A stretch of DNA of 39,589 nucleotides from Candidatus Zhuqueibacterota bacterium (GCA_016783825.1 JADHVV010000015.1:1-39589), one strand, 5' to 3'; positions 23,749-33,464 are shown, numbered from the stretch's first letter. The notes: generated by a model not told the origin, from the sequence alone. Program-made: numbers and translations.

Positions 23749-26700
23749 ATGAAATTTAAACAAATACATATTTTCCTGTTTTTATTTTTTCTTCTCCCGG
23801 CATATGTATTTTCCGAAAATGTAACGAATGAAATCATCATAAAATTAAAATCGAAAGTTGAATTTTCCTACCAGGAAACGCTAACACTTTCAAAATTATC
23901 TTTTTCTTTAAGCCAATTTAAAAATGTTGAAGTTTTATCATTGCTGAAATCAAAGCAACTTTCTTACAACAGACAAAATTCTCTATTCTTAAAATTTGGA
24001 CTGGAGCGTTATTACAAAATTAAAGTGCCGCAAAATATTAGCCCAGATGTTTTTATTTCCGCACTGAAAAACAACCCGGCAATTGAACATGTTGCTTTTA
24101 ATTCAACTTACAAAATCCACGACCTGCCAAACGATCCGTTATTACCGGATCAATGGCTCATCGATAGAATTCAATTGGAGTCAGCCTGGAATATTACTTT
24201 TGGTGATTCAACAGTTTTGATCGCTATTATTGACACCGGCATTGATTATGAACACGAGGATCTGTCCGCTAATTTATGGATGAATTCCGGCGAGGATTTG
24301 AACAAAAATGGTGTTATTGATTCTTCCGATTTTAATGGTATCGATGATGACAACAACGGGTTTGTTGATGACATCAGGGGCTGGGATTTTACCGATGCAC
24401 CGCATTTTCCCGACGGTGGTGATTACCAAACGCCTGACGAAAATCCCCGCGATGAAAACGGGCACGGAACATCGGTAGCCGGCATCGCTGCTGCCACAAC
24501 GAACAATGGAATTGGCATCGCCGGTATTGCGCCGGGCTGCCGGATTATGAATTTAAGAGCCGGCACCAGCCAGGGACTTTTAGAAGAAGACGATGTGGCA
24601 TCCGCCATTATTTACGCTGTTGACAATGGCGCTCATATCATTAACATGAGTTTCGGGGATGTTGCCACGACACAGTTGCTGCGTGATGTCATTCAATTTG
24701 CTTTTGAAAGCGGTGTTGTTCTAATTGCCTCAGCTGGCAATAGTACGTCACCGGAAATACACTATCCATCGGGATTGCCCCAGGTTATTTCGGTGGCAGC
24801 AACAAATTCTGATGATGAACCGGCAAATTTCTCCAACTACGGCGTTACCATTGATCTGGCTGCCCCTGGAGTGGATCTTCTCACAACCACAAAAAATAAT
24901 TTGTACCGTAATTTTTCAGGCACTTCGGCAGCAGCGCCGGTTGTTGCGGGAACAGCCGGGTTGATGCTTAGCAACAATCCGGCGCTTAACAATCAGGATG
25001 TTAGAAATTTATTAGTTTCCTCGTCGTTAGATTTGGGAGCGGATTTATGGGATCAACAATTTGGTGCAGGACGAATAGAACCAGCCAAAGCGCTTCAAAT
25101 ATCCCATGTTTCGCAAGCAGTTATTTCAAACCCGGTTTTGGACCAGGGATTTTTTTCCGATTCAATTTTTGTAATTGGCAGCGCATCCGGCGTTTATTTG
25201 TCAAGTTATGAACTTTTTTATGGAATGGGTGTTAACCCGGTGGAATGGATATCGATCTTAAAAACTGAAAACCGCCAGGTCATAAACGATACGCTGGGAA
25301 CCTGGCAAATTTTCAGCTTACCTGACACTTCATACATTCTGCGCCTGCAAATAAATAATTCCGATGGCAGCGTCACTGAACACCGAACGCGTATTTTTAT
25401 CGACCGAACTGCTCCCACACTGTTATCGCTTACAAAAATAAAAATGCTCGACGGTTATTCGCACAGCCAATTGATTGAATTCGCGACGGATGATTTGACC
25501 AACGCTTCCATTCACTACCGTTTGCGAAACTCATCCGAGTCTTTCAAAAGAATAGCGCTCGATTATGAAGTTAAAATCCACCGCTATAATTTTACTGAAC
25601 AAGGGGATTGGGAATTCTATTTGAGATTTCAAAATAAATCAGAATTATTTACCATCGATGATAACCATGGACTTTATTATGCAATGAACCTGGCTTTTCC
25701 CAATATTGAAACCAGTCGTTTTATTCAGCTAAATTATGAACTGCCTCCGCTGTATTTGTTGAACAAATTAGCTGATTTTGATCTGGATGGTAATCCTGAA
25801 TTTTTAGGCAATGCGCTCTCCGTTAACCAAGCATTTGGCAAAATGACATTGTTCGAATTCCATGATGAAAATTTTAATCAAACAGAAATCAATTCAACCG
25901 TTTATATCCCGCGCGACATTGGCGATTCTGATAATGATGGACTGCCGGAAATTTTAGCAGGCAGGGGGCAAAGATCGGTAATATTTGAAAGCGAACAGGT
26001 TGGTGAAATTCCCCAGCAAATTGTTTGGGCTGATTCCAATAATTTTTGGGCGAGCCGGTTCGCTGATCTCGATTCGGATGGAATAGGGGAAATTATTGGG
26101 CGAACCGAAAACACATTCTCAATTTACGAAAATAGTGGAAATAATTTTTATTCCTTTACTTTTTCATTGGAAAATTTGACTGATGGATCCAACGGCACCG
26201 GTGTCCCCCACAGTGAAATAGGTGATTTTGATAATGACCGGCAAATGGAAATCCTGCTTGCTGATTATGACGGTGATATTTACATTTATGAGTCAACAGG
26301 AAATGACTCCTATCAATTTACCTGGCACGATAGGCTGCCGCTGATAGACGCAATCAATTTTATTTCCTGTGGTGATTATGATGGTGATGGTGTTTTGGAG
26401 TTTGCTGCCGGCTGCCATTCATCTTCCGACCTTGATCTGGAACATGAGTATGATGGCAGGTACTGGACTTTCCGCATTTACGATACGTCCGGAGATAATG
26501 AATATTCACCAGTATGGGAACAATCGTTTTTTGGATTTGCTGAACCGGCTGACTTTGCCAGTGGCGTGTCTTCCGGTGATGTCAATGGTGATGGCACGGA
26601 TGAATTACTGATAAACGTTTTCCCGGATTTTTATTTAATAGACTACAATTTGACAACAGGGAAGTATGAACCTGTCGGTTATTTTTATCCCAGCCGCAGT

Positions 26701-27951
26701 CAAACAAATTTGATCGCTGACCTGGACAAAGATGGTAAAGCTGAGTTTTTGATCAACACAGGTTCAAGCACAGTTATGCTTCAAGATAAATATTCGTCAT
26801 CTTTCTCCGGCCCGCCTGCGCCGGCAGGATTTCAGGCTTATCCATTGAATGAATTTAAAGCTCACCTTGAGTGGCTGCCTGTGCAGGGGGCAAACCATTA
26901 TCAAATCTACCGAGGGGATACGCCTGACCAATTCGACTTTCTAGGCGCTACGCCCACAACCGGTTTTGTTGACACCTCTGTGCAAACAGGTAGTGTTTAC
27001 TGGTACGCAATCACCACTATCGATTTATCCCTGTCTCCCAGCGAAAGTCGTAAAACAACAACCATTTCAGTAAAACCGGGTTTTCAACCTTTTTGCTCCG
27101 GTGTGGAATTCATCCATCCAAATCAATTACGTGTTCAATTCAGCGAAGCTATGGATAACTCCATTTCCAACATCTCGACTTACCGGTTTTCAGAGGGACT
27201 GGAACAGCCAGGTTCGGCAGTTATCTCTCGTTCCGGTGAAGAAGTATTATTAACATTTAAGGAAAAAACGGTCCCCCCAGGCAGCTACCAGCTTGAAATG
27301 AACAATGTTCGGGATAAAGATCGCACCCCTGTTGACACGACACGTAATACGATTGATTTTGAAGTTCCGCAACAGCTCGAACCTTTTTATCTTGTGAATG
27401 CTGAATTAGGAAGCGAAAACACAATTATTTTAAGTTTCAATTTGCCGGTTGATTCGATCAGCGCCACTTTACAATCGAATTTTTCTTTTGAACCGCCGCA
27501 GGAAATTAAGAACATATTGTTTGATACAAAGAAAAACTACCAGGTTCAAATAGTTCTTAAAACTTATCCCAAAAATGTAACGTCGGTTATCATCTCCGTA
27601 AAGAATATTTTGAGCAACTCCGGATCCCCCATTCAAAAAGGTCAGGGCAGCCAGACAGTATTGATCGTCCCACAGGCAAATCTTTCAAAAGTTTATGCCT
27701 ATCCCAATCCATGCCGGCTGGGTGACGGAGATTCTTACATCACTTTCGCTAACCTGATCGATTATGATTCAATCAAAATTTTAACAATTAACGGGCAACT
27801 CATCCGCTCATTTAAAAAAGAACGCCAAAGCAGCAAGCTTATTTGGGACATGAAAAATGAGAATGGTGAGCCTGTTAGTTCAGGGATTTATATTTTTTCG
27901 GTTTCCAATTGTGATGGTGTTCAGTTGGGAAAGGTGGCGGTTATTAAATAA
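23749..27951 (+). CDS. Secreted subtilisin-like (S8) protease with FG-GAP repeats and T9SS-type tail
   Basis: A 1400-aa secreted serine protease. From the ATG at 23749: a signal peptide (about 1-22), an inhibitor-like prodomain (to about 130), then the S8 domain with Asp162 (IAIIDTGID), His239 (NGHGTSVAG), oxyanion Asn331 (ASAGN) and Ser393 (FSGTSAAAP). A DxDxNG-rich insertion (NKNGVIDSSDFNGIDDDNNG) probably binds calcium. Residues about 670-1010 hold seven FG-GAP/VCBS-like repeats (GDSDNDGLPEIL, GDYDGDGVLEF, GDVNGDGTDEL and others). An Fn3 domain (about 1022-1110) and an SbsA-like Ig domain follow. The final 80 residues (KVYAYPNPCR ... GIYIFSVSN) match a type A sorting domain of the type IX system. 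The track's GTG start 20 codons earlier lies in the leader repeat and is not preferred. It stands alone. Confidence 0.93.
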   Translation: MKFKQIHIFLFLFFLLPAYVFSENVTNEIIIKLKSKVEFSYQETLTLSKLSFSLSQFKNVEVLSLLKSKQLSYNRQNSLFLKFGLERYYKIKVPQNISPDVFISALKNNPAIEHVAFNSTYKIHDLPNDPLLPDQWLIDRIQLESAWNITFGDSTVLIAIIDTGIDYEHEDLSANLWMNSGEDLNKNGVIDSSDFNGIDDDNNGFVDDIRGWDFTDAPHFPDGGDYQTPDENPRDENGHGTSVAGIAAATTNNGIGIAGIAPGCRIMNLRAGTSQGLLEEDDVASAIIYAVDNGAHIINMSFGDVATTQLLRDVIQFAFESGVVLIASAGNSTSPEIHYPSGLPQVISVAATNSDDEPANFSNYGVTIDLAAPGVDLLTTTKNNLYRNFSGTSAAAPVVAGTAGLMLSNNPALNNQDVRNLLVSSSLDLGADLWDQQFGAGRIEPAKALQISHVSQAVISNPVLDQGFFSDSIFVIGSASGVYLSSYELFYGMGVNPVEWISILKTENRQVINDTLGTWQIFSLPDTSYILRLQINNSDGSVTEHRTRIFIDRTAPTLLSLTKIKMLDGYSHSQLIEFATDDLTNASIHYRLRNSSESFKRIALDYEVKIHRYNFTEQGDWEFYLRFQNKSELFTIDDNHGLYYAMNLAFPNIETSRFIQLNYELPPLYLLNKLADFDLDGNPEFLGNALSVNQAFGKMTLFEFHDENFNQTEINSTVYIPRDIGDSDNDGLPEILAGRGQRSVIFESEQVGEIPQQIVWADSNNFWASRFADLDSDGIGEIIGRTENTFSIYENSGNNFYSFTFSLENLTDGSNGTGVPHSEIGDFDNDRQMEILLADYDGDIYIYESTGNDSYQFTWHDRLPLIDAINFISCGDYDGDGVLEFAAGCHSSSDLDLEHEYDGRYWTFRIYDTSGDNEYSPVWEQSFFGFAEPADFASGVSSGDVNGDGTDELLINVFPDFYLIDYNLTTGKYEPVGYFYPSRSQTNLIADLDKDGKAEFLINTGSSTVMLQDKYSSSFSGPPAPAGFQAYPLNEFKAHLEWLPVQGANHYQIYRGDTPDQFDFLGATPTTGFVDTSVQTGSVYWYAITTIDLSLSPSESRKTTTISVKPGFQPFCSGVEFIHPNQLRVQFSEAMDNSISNISTYRFSEGLEQPGSAVISRSGEEVLLTFKEKTVPPGSYQLEMNNVRDKDRTPVDTTRNTIDFEVPQQLEPFYLVNAELGSENTIILSFNLPVDSISATLQSNFSFEPPQEIKNILFDTKKNYQVQIVLKTYPKNVTSVIISVKNILSNSGSPIQKGQGSQTVLIVPQANLSKVYAYPNPCRLGDGDSYITFANLIDYDSIKILTINGQLIRSFKKERQSSKLIWDMKNENGEPVSSGIYIFSVSNCDGVQLGKVAVIK

Positions 27952-27975
27952 AGAAATCAGTTCATTACTTTTTTA

Positions 27976-28004
27976 TTGACATTCAGAAGAATATTCAATA
28001 TATT
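27976..28004 (+). promoter_or_regulatory. sigma70 promoter of the SPOR lipoprotein gene
   Basis: TTGACA (27976-27981), exactly 17 bases, then TATATT (27999-28004). Both boxes and the spacing are identical to the uvrB promoter. It lies 57 bases before the ATG of the next gene, right after the subtilase stop. Confidence 0.85.
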
Positions 28005-28060
28005 CAAATCGACTGAATTTAAACATTTGTCAATAAAATGAATTCAAGGAGTTGATTTAC

Positions 28061-28621
28061 ATGAGAAAAATAATTTTGTTATTCGTTTCTCTTATTTTAA
28101 TGGTTATTTTGTTCGGCTGCAGCAGTACCGGACAAATGGTGAAACCGAACAAAAATACTGAGGTGAGAGAAAGGAAAACAGGCATAATCAATGAAAATTT
28201 TGATCTATCTGTACTTGATGAAAATGAATTGGATTTAAAAAAAACCATTTCCCCGGAATCAAAATCTGATAATATTGACGATCTGCTGCTTCAAACACCT
28301 GATGAGCAACCATTGCCTGAAGAAGTAGATGGTTTCAGGATACAAATTTGCGCTGTTTCTGATGAAGAAAAAGCAAAGCAGGTACAACGGGATGCGATAT
28401 TTCAATTTATAAATGAAGAAGTATATTTGGATTATCATGCGCCATATTACAAAGTCCGCATCGGAAATTGTTTGACCCGCTATGAAGCGGAGCAGCTTCA
28501 GCAAACGGTAATAAAACAGGGATTTGCCGATGCCTGGGTTGTGAGAGCAAAAGTCAAACCCAATTCTGATCCCCCCGTGCAAAATGAAGAATCTCCTCCC
28601 AACTTGGACAAACCAGAATAA
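28061..28621 (+). CDS. SPOR-domain lipoprotein
   Basis: SPOR domains bind denuded glycan strands at division septa. The N-terminus has a hydrophobic segment ending in lipobox ILFGC, so it is probably lipidated. A low-complexity linker leads to a SPOR domain (about residues 88-163): GFRIQICAVSDEEKAKQVQRD, YYKVRIGNCLTRYEAEQL and a final AWVVRAKV strand. The tail is proline-rich. The track begins at a TTG (28052), but the ATG at 28061 follows AAGGAG by nine bases and is preferred. A sigma70 promoter lies directly upstream and a hairpin with a T-run follows. Confidence 0.9.
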   Translation: MRKIILLFVSLILMVILFGCSSTGQMVKPNKNTEVRERKTGIINENFDLSVLDENELDLKKTISPESKSDNIDDLLLQTPDEQPLPEEVDGFRIQICAVSDEEKAKQVQRDAIFQFINEEVYLDYHAPYYKVRIGNCLTRYEAEQLQQTVIKQGFADAWVVRAKVKPNSDPPVQNEESPPNLDKPE

Positions 28622-28635
28622 AAGGTTAAATGAAA

Positions 28636-28713
28636 GGAGTGTTGGATTGATGGAGTAATGGATTACTGATGAAACACAAATTCCAATACTCCAATACTCC
28701 ATTACTCCTTTTT
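28636..28713. repeat. TGGAGTNN-unit hairpin with T-run (possible terminator)
   Basis: The left arm (28636-28663) GGAGTGTTGGATTGATGGAG... and the right arm (28681-28708) are complementary over about 28 bases with a few mismatches. Both are built from an 8-base TGGAGTNN unit. Five Ts follow (28709-28713), so it could terminate the SPOR gene transcript. It also belongs to the short-period hairpin class seen elsewhere in the window. Confidence 0.75.
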
Positions 28714-28885
28714 GGTCATAATTGTCACGTTTTGTTTTTTTTCCCATCGTTCAACGATTTATCTTTTTGGTAACTAACCACAATCTGCAAAAAAATGTAA
28801 AATTTCTTTATATTTCAAATATTTCATTTGGAATCTGACCAAAAATGTATTACATTATACGATTATTTTTTTTAGGAGGATTTTT

Positions 28886-29641
28886 ATGTCCGGACATTCT
28901 AAATGGAGTACAATAAAACGTAAAAAAGCTAAAACTGATGCGCAACGGGGTAAGGTTTTTACTAAAGTAATTAAAGAAATCACAGTGGCTGCACGAACAG
29001 GCGGCGGCGATGAATCGACAAACCCGGCATTACGACAGGCAATTGCCAATGCAAAAGCAGTTAATATGCCTTCTGCCAATGTCGAAAAGGCAATAAAGAA
29101 AGGTACCGGGGAATTACCGGGGGTTGTGTACGAAGAAGTAACGTACGAGGGTTATGGCCCCGGGGGCACGGCAATTTTATTAGATGCGCTTACGGATAAT
29201 AAAAATCGAACAGTAGCTGAGATCCGTCACATTCTTTCAAAGCACAATGGAAACCTGGGCGAAGCGGGCTGTGTTGCCTGGATTTTTGATAAAAAGGGGC
29301 TTATCGCGGTTAAAGCGGATAAAATATCAGAAGATGATCTTATGGAAGTGGCGCTGGAAGCCGGGGCAGACGACATGCGACTTGAAGATGATATGTACGA
29401 AATTGTTACCCAACCGGCTGCTTTTGAAGAAGTGAAAAAATCATTGGCAGAACAACAAATTGAAACTGAATCAGTAGAGTTGACCATGTTTCCAAAGAAT
29501 ACTGTTAAAGTTAACGAAAAGGAAGCTATACAGTTACTAAAGCTGATGGATTTTTTAGAAGATCACGATGATGTCAATAATGTTTATTCAAATTTTGATG
29601 TTGCGCCTGATGTTCTTGAAAAGATTGGCAATGCTGATTGA
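28886..29641 (+). CDS. yebC: YebC/PmpR-family protein
   Basis: YebC-family proteins were described as transcriptional regulators, and some are now known to help ribosomes through proline stretches. The 251-aa length is standard. It opens MSGHSKWSTIKRKKAKTDAQ, followed by NPALRQAIANAKAVNMPSANVEKAIKKG, YEGYGPGGTAILLDALTDN and HNGNLGEAGCVAWIF, all close to consensus. A TAGGAGGA ribosome-binding site precedes the ATG. It heads the yebC-ruvC-ruvA-ruvB-queA order common in bacteria, though here hairpin repeats separate several of the genes. Confidence 0.97.
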   Translation: MSGHSKWSTIKRKKAKTDAQRGKVFTKVIKEITVAARTGGGDESTNPALRQAIANAKAVNMPSANVEKAIKKGTGELPGVVYEEVTYEGYGPGGTAILLDALTDNKNRTVAEIRHILSKHNGNLGEAGCVAWIFDKKGLIAVKADKISEDDLMEVALEAGADDMRLEDDMYEIVTQPAAFEEVKKSLAEQQIETESVELTMFPKNTVKVNEKEAIQLLKLMDFLEDHDDVNNVYSNFDVAPDVLEKIGNAD

Positions 29642-29650
29642 AATAAATAA

Positions 29651-29773
29651 AAGTAGCAGTGGCAGTTGCACAGTCTATATTTCCAAAATAAAAACAAGGT
29701 AACTGCGCAGGCAGTAGCAGTTAAATAAAAGATGGGCTATTATTACTGCCACTGCCTCTGCTACTGCCACTTG
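29651..29773. repeat. GGCAGT-unit hairpin between yebC and ruvC
   Basis: The left arm AGTAGCAGTGGCAGTTGC (from 29652), a middle segment GCAGGCAGTAGCAGTT (about 29707-29722) and the right arm ACTGCCACTGCCTCTGCTACTGCCACTTG (to 29773) are degenerate arrays of a 6-base GGCAGT/AGCAGT unit and its complement. The left or middle segment can each pair with the right arm, so two alternative stems are possible. No gene lies here. Confidence 0.75.
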
Positions 29774-29841
29774 TAATTATTCGTGCTGATACTTTATTGT
29801 ACAAAATTTGCTTTTCACTAATCCAAATAAGGAAATTAACA

Positions 29842-30333
29842 ATGATAGTCGCCGGAGTTGATCCGGGTATTCAAAATACAGGCATAGCAGCATTAGAAAT
29901 GAATAAAGGATCAATTGAACCTGTTACTTTTGAGAATATTCAAACAAAGAAGGACGATCCTTTTGAGATAAGATTACAAACGATTTATGAGAACGTTTTC
30001 AAATTCTTAAAAAGTTACCAACCTGAAATTGTTGCTTTTGAAGAGATCTTTTATTCAAGAAATGTAAAAGTTGCTTTGAAAATGGGGCATGCTCGCGGCG
30101 TTGCTTTATTAGCAGCAGCAAAAGCAAATATTCCAATAAAAGAATATTCTCCGCGTGAGGTTAAATTATCGGTTACCGGGAATGGTAATGCATCCAAACA
30201 CCAGGTGCAGCAGATGATTTGCCGTCTGTTAAATTTATCCTCGGTTCCATCGACTTATGATATCTCCGATGCAATGGCGGTTGCTTTTTGTTTATGCCAA
30301 AGAATAAAATTCGAAAAACTTATCGAGAAATAA
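29842..30333 (+). CDS. ruvC: Crossover junction endodeoxyribonuclease RuvC
   Basis: RuvC cuts Holliday junctions bound by RuvAB. Catalytic acids are visible: Asp7 in VAGVDPGIQNTG, the Glu pair in VAFEEIFYSRN, and the Asp in SDAMAVAFC. KVALKMGHARGV and YSPREVKLSVTGNGNASKHQV are family blocks. The track start at 29797 lies in non-coding sequence; the ATG at 29842, after AAGGAAA, gives 163 aa as usual. ruvA follows 60 bases later. Confidence 0.97.
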   Translation: MIVAGVDPGIQNTGIAALEMNKGSIEPVTFENIQTKKDDPFEIRLQTIYENVFKFLKSYQPEIVAFEEIFYSRNVKVALKMGHARGVALLAAAKANIPIKEYSPREVKLSVTGNGNASKHQVQQMICRLLNLSSVPSTYDISDAMAVAFCLCQRIKFEKLIEK

Positions 30334-30393
30334 TTAAAAAGTCAAAATAATTTAAGTCAACCTGTCCGACTTCTTTTTGGCGGAAATCATTAA

Positions 30394-30996
30394 ATGATAA
30401 ATTATTTGCAGGGAATACTGGTTCATAAATCACCAACGAAGTTGGTCGTTGAAGTGAACGGTGTCGCTTTTGAAGTGAACATTACATTATTCTGCTTTGA
30501 GAATCTGGGCGAAATTGGTCAAAAAACCAAAGTGCTGACCTATCTTCATGTTCGGGAAGATATTTTACAACTTTATGGATTCAAAACCAACTCAGAACGT
30601 GAACTATTTATGCATTTAATTTCTGCACCAGGCATTGGTCCCAAAAAAGCCCAGGTGATTTTATCCAGTGTTGCAGCGGCGCAATTGCAGAGATATATTA
30701 TTGAAGAGGATTTATCAGCGCTCACTTCATTATCAGGAGTTGGGAAAAAAACTGCGCAACGTCTCATTTTAGATTTGAAAGATAAAGTGCTAAGCATTGA
30801 TGATATGGATCGCTTGCCCAGGAAAAGTGAAGATATGCAGACAATCGATAATTTGATTGATGAATCTGTGGCAGCCCTGACATCATTAGGTTTTAATAAA
30901 AATAGCGCTCAAATGGTCGTTCTTAAAATTGTCCGAAAAAATAACCAGGAAATTAGCCTGGAAGAACTCATAAAACAGTCTTTGCAAAATTTGTAG
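30394..30996 (+). CDS. ruvA: Holliday junction branch-migration protein RuvA
   Basis: RuvA binds four-way junctions and loads RuvB. At 200 aa it shows the N-terminal OB-fold (INYLQGILVHKSPTKLVVEVNGVAF), two helix-hairpin-helix motifs (SAPGIGPKKAQVIL and LSGVGKKTAQRLI) and the flexible C-terminal RuvB-binding domain (AALTSLGFNKNSAQMVV). It is separated from ruvB by a 219-base gap holding a hairpin repeat, so coupling to ruvB may be weaker than in species where the two are adjacent. Confidence 0.97.
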   Translation: MINYLQGILVHKSPTKLVVEVNGVAFEVNITLFCFENLGEIGQKTKVLTYLHVREDILQLYGFKTNSERELFMHLISAPGIGPKKAQVILSSVAAAQLQRYIIEEDLSALTSLSGVGKKTAQRLILDLKDKVLSIDDMDRLPRKSEDMQTIDNLIDESVAALTSLGFNKNSAQMVVLKIVRKNNQEISLEELIKQSLQNL

Positions 30997-31027
30997 TTCC
31001 GAGCGCAGTTTCCAATAATTAAATTCT

Positions 31028-31133
31028 GAAACGATGCTTGATATCCGCCCAAAAAGATGGCGGACGTTCCGCTTGATTATTGATGCTGGATGGGATGGGG
31101 GGATCAAGGAACAAGATTCAAGCATCCAGTATC
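31028..31133. repeat. GATGCTTGAT-family hairpin, copy 1, between ruvA and ruvB
   Basis: It begins GAAACGATGCTTGAT, contains TTGATGCTGGATGGGATGGG and closes with CAAGCATCCAGTATC. A shorter copy with the same landmarks is at 33342-33412. Copy 1 carries about 35 extra bases after the first block, including a nested stem CCGCCCAAAAAGATGGCGG, and the insert is bounded by repeated TTGAT. This suggests a second small palindrome inserted into or duplicated within the first. Confidence 0.78.
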
Positions 31134-31215
31134 TCTCTGCATCATAAAATTTTAAACATATTCATAAACTTTTGCACAAAAAACAAAAGCTGAACTGATA
31201 ATAAAGTAATAAAGC

Positions 31216-32247
31216 ATGACCGAAAATGAAATAAACCGTACAACAAATCCCAACCAGTTTGATGAAGAATATGAGTTTGACCTGACCCTTCGTCCGCTTA
31301 AACTTGATGATTTTGTTGGACAGGAAAAATTAAAAGAGAATTTAAAAGTTTTTATCCAGGCTACAAAGGACAGGGGAGAGGCGCTCGATCATGTTCTGTT
31401 TTATGGCCCGCCAGGATTAGGGAAAACAACGTTAGCGCATATCATTGCTAATGAGCTGAATTCTAATGTTCGCATGACTTCAGGACCAGCCCTGGAAAAA
31501 CCCGGTGATTTGGCAGGGGTGCTGACGAATCTTGCTGAAAAAGATGTGTTTTTTATTGACGAGATTCACCGTTTAAATCACACGATTGAGGAGTACCTGT
31601 ACCCGGCATTAGAAGATTTTAAACTCGATATAATCATTGACAAAGGCGCCAATGCCAGAACGATTCAGTTAAATTTGCCTAATTTTACTTTAGTCGGTGC
31701 AACAACACGAGCGGGTTTGCTGACATCGCCTTTGAGAGCTCGCTTTGGCGTTGTTAGTCGGTTAGATTTTTATACGGAAGATGAATTAGGAAAAATTATT
31801 AATCGCTCTGCCAGAATATTGGATATTGCCATCGATGCTGAGGCAGAAATTGAAATAGCACGACGCTCTCGGGGAACGCCGCGGATAGCTAACCGTCTTT
31901 TGAGACGGATTCGTGATTTTGCCCAGGTTCAGGGTGATGGTAAAATAAATCTTAAGGTCGCGCAATCTTCTCTTCATCGATTGGATATTGATGAAAGAGG
32001 GCTCGACGAAATGGATAAAAGGATTGTAAAAACGTTAATAAGTAAATTCAATGGCGGCCCCGTCGGAATTAACACATTGGCGCTGGCAGTAGGGGAAGAA
32101 CGGGATACAATTGAGGAAGTGTATGAACCTTATTTGGTTCAACAAGGATTTTTAAACCGCACTTCAAGGGGGAGGGTGGCAACAGAGACCGCCTATAAAC
32201 ATTTTGGATTTGAATTCAAAGTACAGGGGCAAGCAAAATTATTTTGA
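31216..32247 (+). CDS. ruvB: Holliday junction helicase RuvB
   Basis: RuvB is the hexameric AAA+ motor of branch migration. Walker [15 protein letters not shown] and Walker [10 protein letters not shown] are intact, as are [19 protein letters not shown] (N-terminal), [18 protein letters not shown] (sensor 1 and arginine finger) and the sensor 2 region [16 protein letters not shown]. The C-terminal winged helix includes [16 protein letters not shown]. The 343-aa length is normal. queA begins 12 bases after its stop, so the two are probably cotranscribed. Confidence 0.98.
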   Translation: MTENEINRTTNPNQFDEEYEFDLTLRPLKLDDFVGQEKLKENLKVFIQATKDRGEALDHVLFYGPPGLGKTTLAHIIANELNSNVRMTSGPALEKPGDLAGVLTNLAEKDVFFIDEIHRLNHTIEEYLYPALEDFKLDIIIDKGANARTIQLNLPNFTLVGATTRAGLLTSPLRARFGVVSRLDFYTEDELGKIINRSARILDIAIDAEAEIEIARRSRGTPRIANRLLRRIRDFAQVQGDGKINLKVAQSSLHRLDIDERGLDEMDKRIVKTLISKFNGGPVGINTLALAVGEERDTIEEVYEPYLVQQGFLNRTSRGRVATETAYKHFGFEFKVQGQAKLF

Positions 32248-32259
32248 GGAGAAATATTT

Positions 32260-33288
32260 ATGAAACTTTCTGAGCTAAAATATAATTTACCAGATAAGTT
32301 AATCGCAGAATATCCGGCTGAAAAACGCGATCAATCAAAGTTGATGATTTTGGATCGGAAAACCGAATCGACAGATACAAAAATTTTTAGTGATGTAATC
32401 GATTATTTTGAGAAGGGGGATTGTCTGGTTGTCAATGAGACAAGAGTTTTTCCGGCTCGATTAATGGCAACCAAAGATAAAACAGACGCCCAGGTGGAGA
32501 TATTCTTGCTGCGTGAACTGCAATATGGCTTATGGGAAGTTCTCGTGAAACCGGCAAGAAAAGTAAGAGTCGGCAACCGGCTTACAATTGCTGATGGTGA
32601 GTATTGTGATGTTATTGACAATACCATATCCGGCGGCAGAGTGGTCAGGTTTTTTTACGAAGGTGATTTTTTCGATATTGTTGAAAAGTTCGGAAAAACA
32701 CCGTTGCCTCCTTATATTAAAAGAGAATCCACTGAAAAGGATAAAGAAAGATACCAGACAGTCTATGCAAAGACAAAAGGCGCTGTTGCTGCGCCTACAG
32801 CCGGGCTCCACTTTACGAAAAAGATACTTGATAAAATTAGCAAAAAAGGTATTAAGATTGTACCGGTATTGCTGCACCTGGGATTGGGCAGCTTCCGTCA
32901 GGTTATGGTAGAAGATTTAGGTCGCCATAAAATGGATTCTGAATATTTTGAAATAACTGAAGATGCCACTAAAGTTATTAATGAAACCATCAAAAATGGT
33001 GGTAAGGTAATTGCTGTTGGAACAAGCAGCACCCGGGTTTTGGAATCTGTGGTTACAACTGAAGGTTTTGTTAAACCCTCCAAAGGCTGGACTGACAAAT
33101 TTATTTATCCGCCGTATGACTTTAAAATAGTGGACATGTTGATCACAAATTTTCATCTTTCCTGTTCCACACTGGTAATGTTAGCCTCGGCATTTGCAGG
33201 CAAGGAATTCCTGTTTCGATCTTATAAACAAGCTATAAAAGAAAAATGGCGGTTTTATAGTTATGGAGATGCGATGTTGATTATCTAA
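32260..33288 (+). CDS. queA: tRNA preQ1(34) S-adenosylmethionine ribosyltransferase-isomerase
   Basis: QueA transfers and rearranges the ribosyl group of SAM onto preQ1 in tRNA, forming epoxyqueuosine. At 342 aa it has the family blocks YNLPDKLIAEYPAEKRDQSKL, GDCLVVNETRVFPARL, GAVAAPTAGLHFT and VGTSSTRVLES. A TGAGGAGA ribosome-binding site overlaps the ruvB stop region. No tgt or other queuosine gene is in the window. A hairpin repeat follows. Confidence 0.97.
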   Translation: MKLSELKYNLPDKLIAEYPAEKRDQSKLMILDRKTESTDTKIFSDVIDYFEKGDCLVVNETRVFPARLMATKDKTDAQVEIFLLRELQYGLWEVLVKPARKVRVGNRLTIADGEYCDVIDNTISGGRVVRFFYEGDFFDIVEKFGKTPLPPYIKRESTEKDKERYQTVYAKTKGAVAAPTAGLHFTKKILDKISKKGIKIVPVLLHLGLGSFRQVMVEDLGRHKMDSEYFEITEDATKVINETIKNGGKVIAVGTSSTRVLESVVTTEGFVKPSKGWTDKFIYPPYDFKIVDMLITNFHLSCSTLVMLASAFAGKEFLFRSYKQAIKEKWRFYSYGDAMLII

Positions 33289-33341
33289 CACAGCGAAAAG
33301 AATTGTAAATCTATGTAATAAATGGTGTTTATTGATAATTT

Positions 33342-33412
33342 GAAACGATGCTTGATTCTTGATGCTGGATGGGATGGGAGTATCCAGTAACAAGCATCGA
33401 GCATCCAGCATC
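33342..33412. repeat. GATGCTTGAT-family hairpin, copy 2, between queA and ispD
   Basis: GAAACGATGCTTGATTCTTG, then ATGCTGGATGGGATGGGAG, then the complementary right arm ATCCAGTAACAAGCATCGAG and CATCCAGCATC. Arms consist of 7-8 base GATGCTN units. Compared with copy 1 it lacks the nested CCGCC insert. It occupies most of the gap between the two genes. Confidence 0.8.
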
Positions 33413-33464
33413 CTGAAACCTTCACACAAAAGAAAACCAGAGTCAAAAAATAATAAGGATACTC

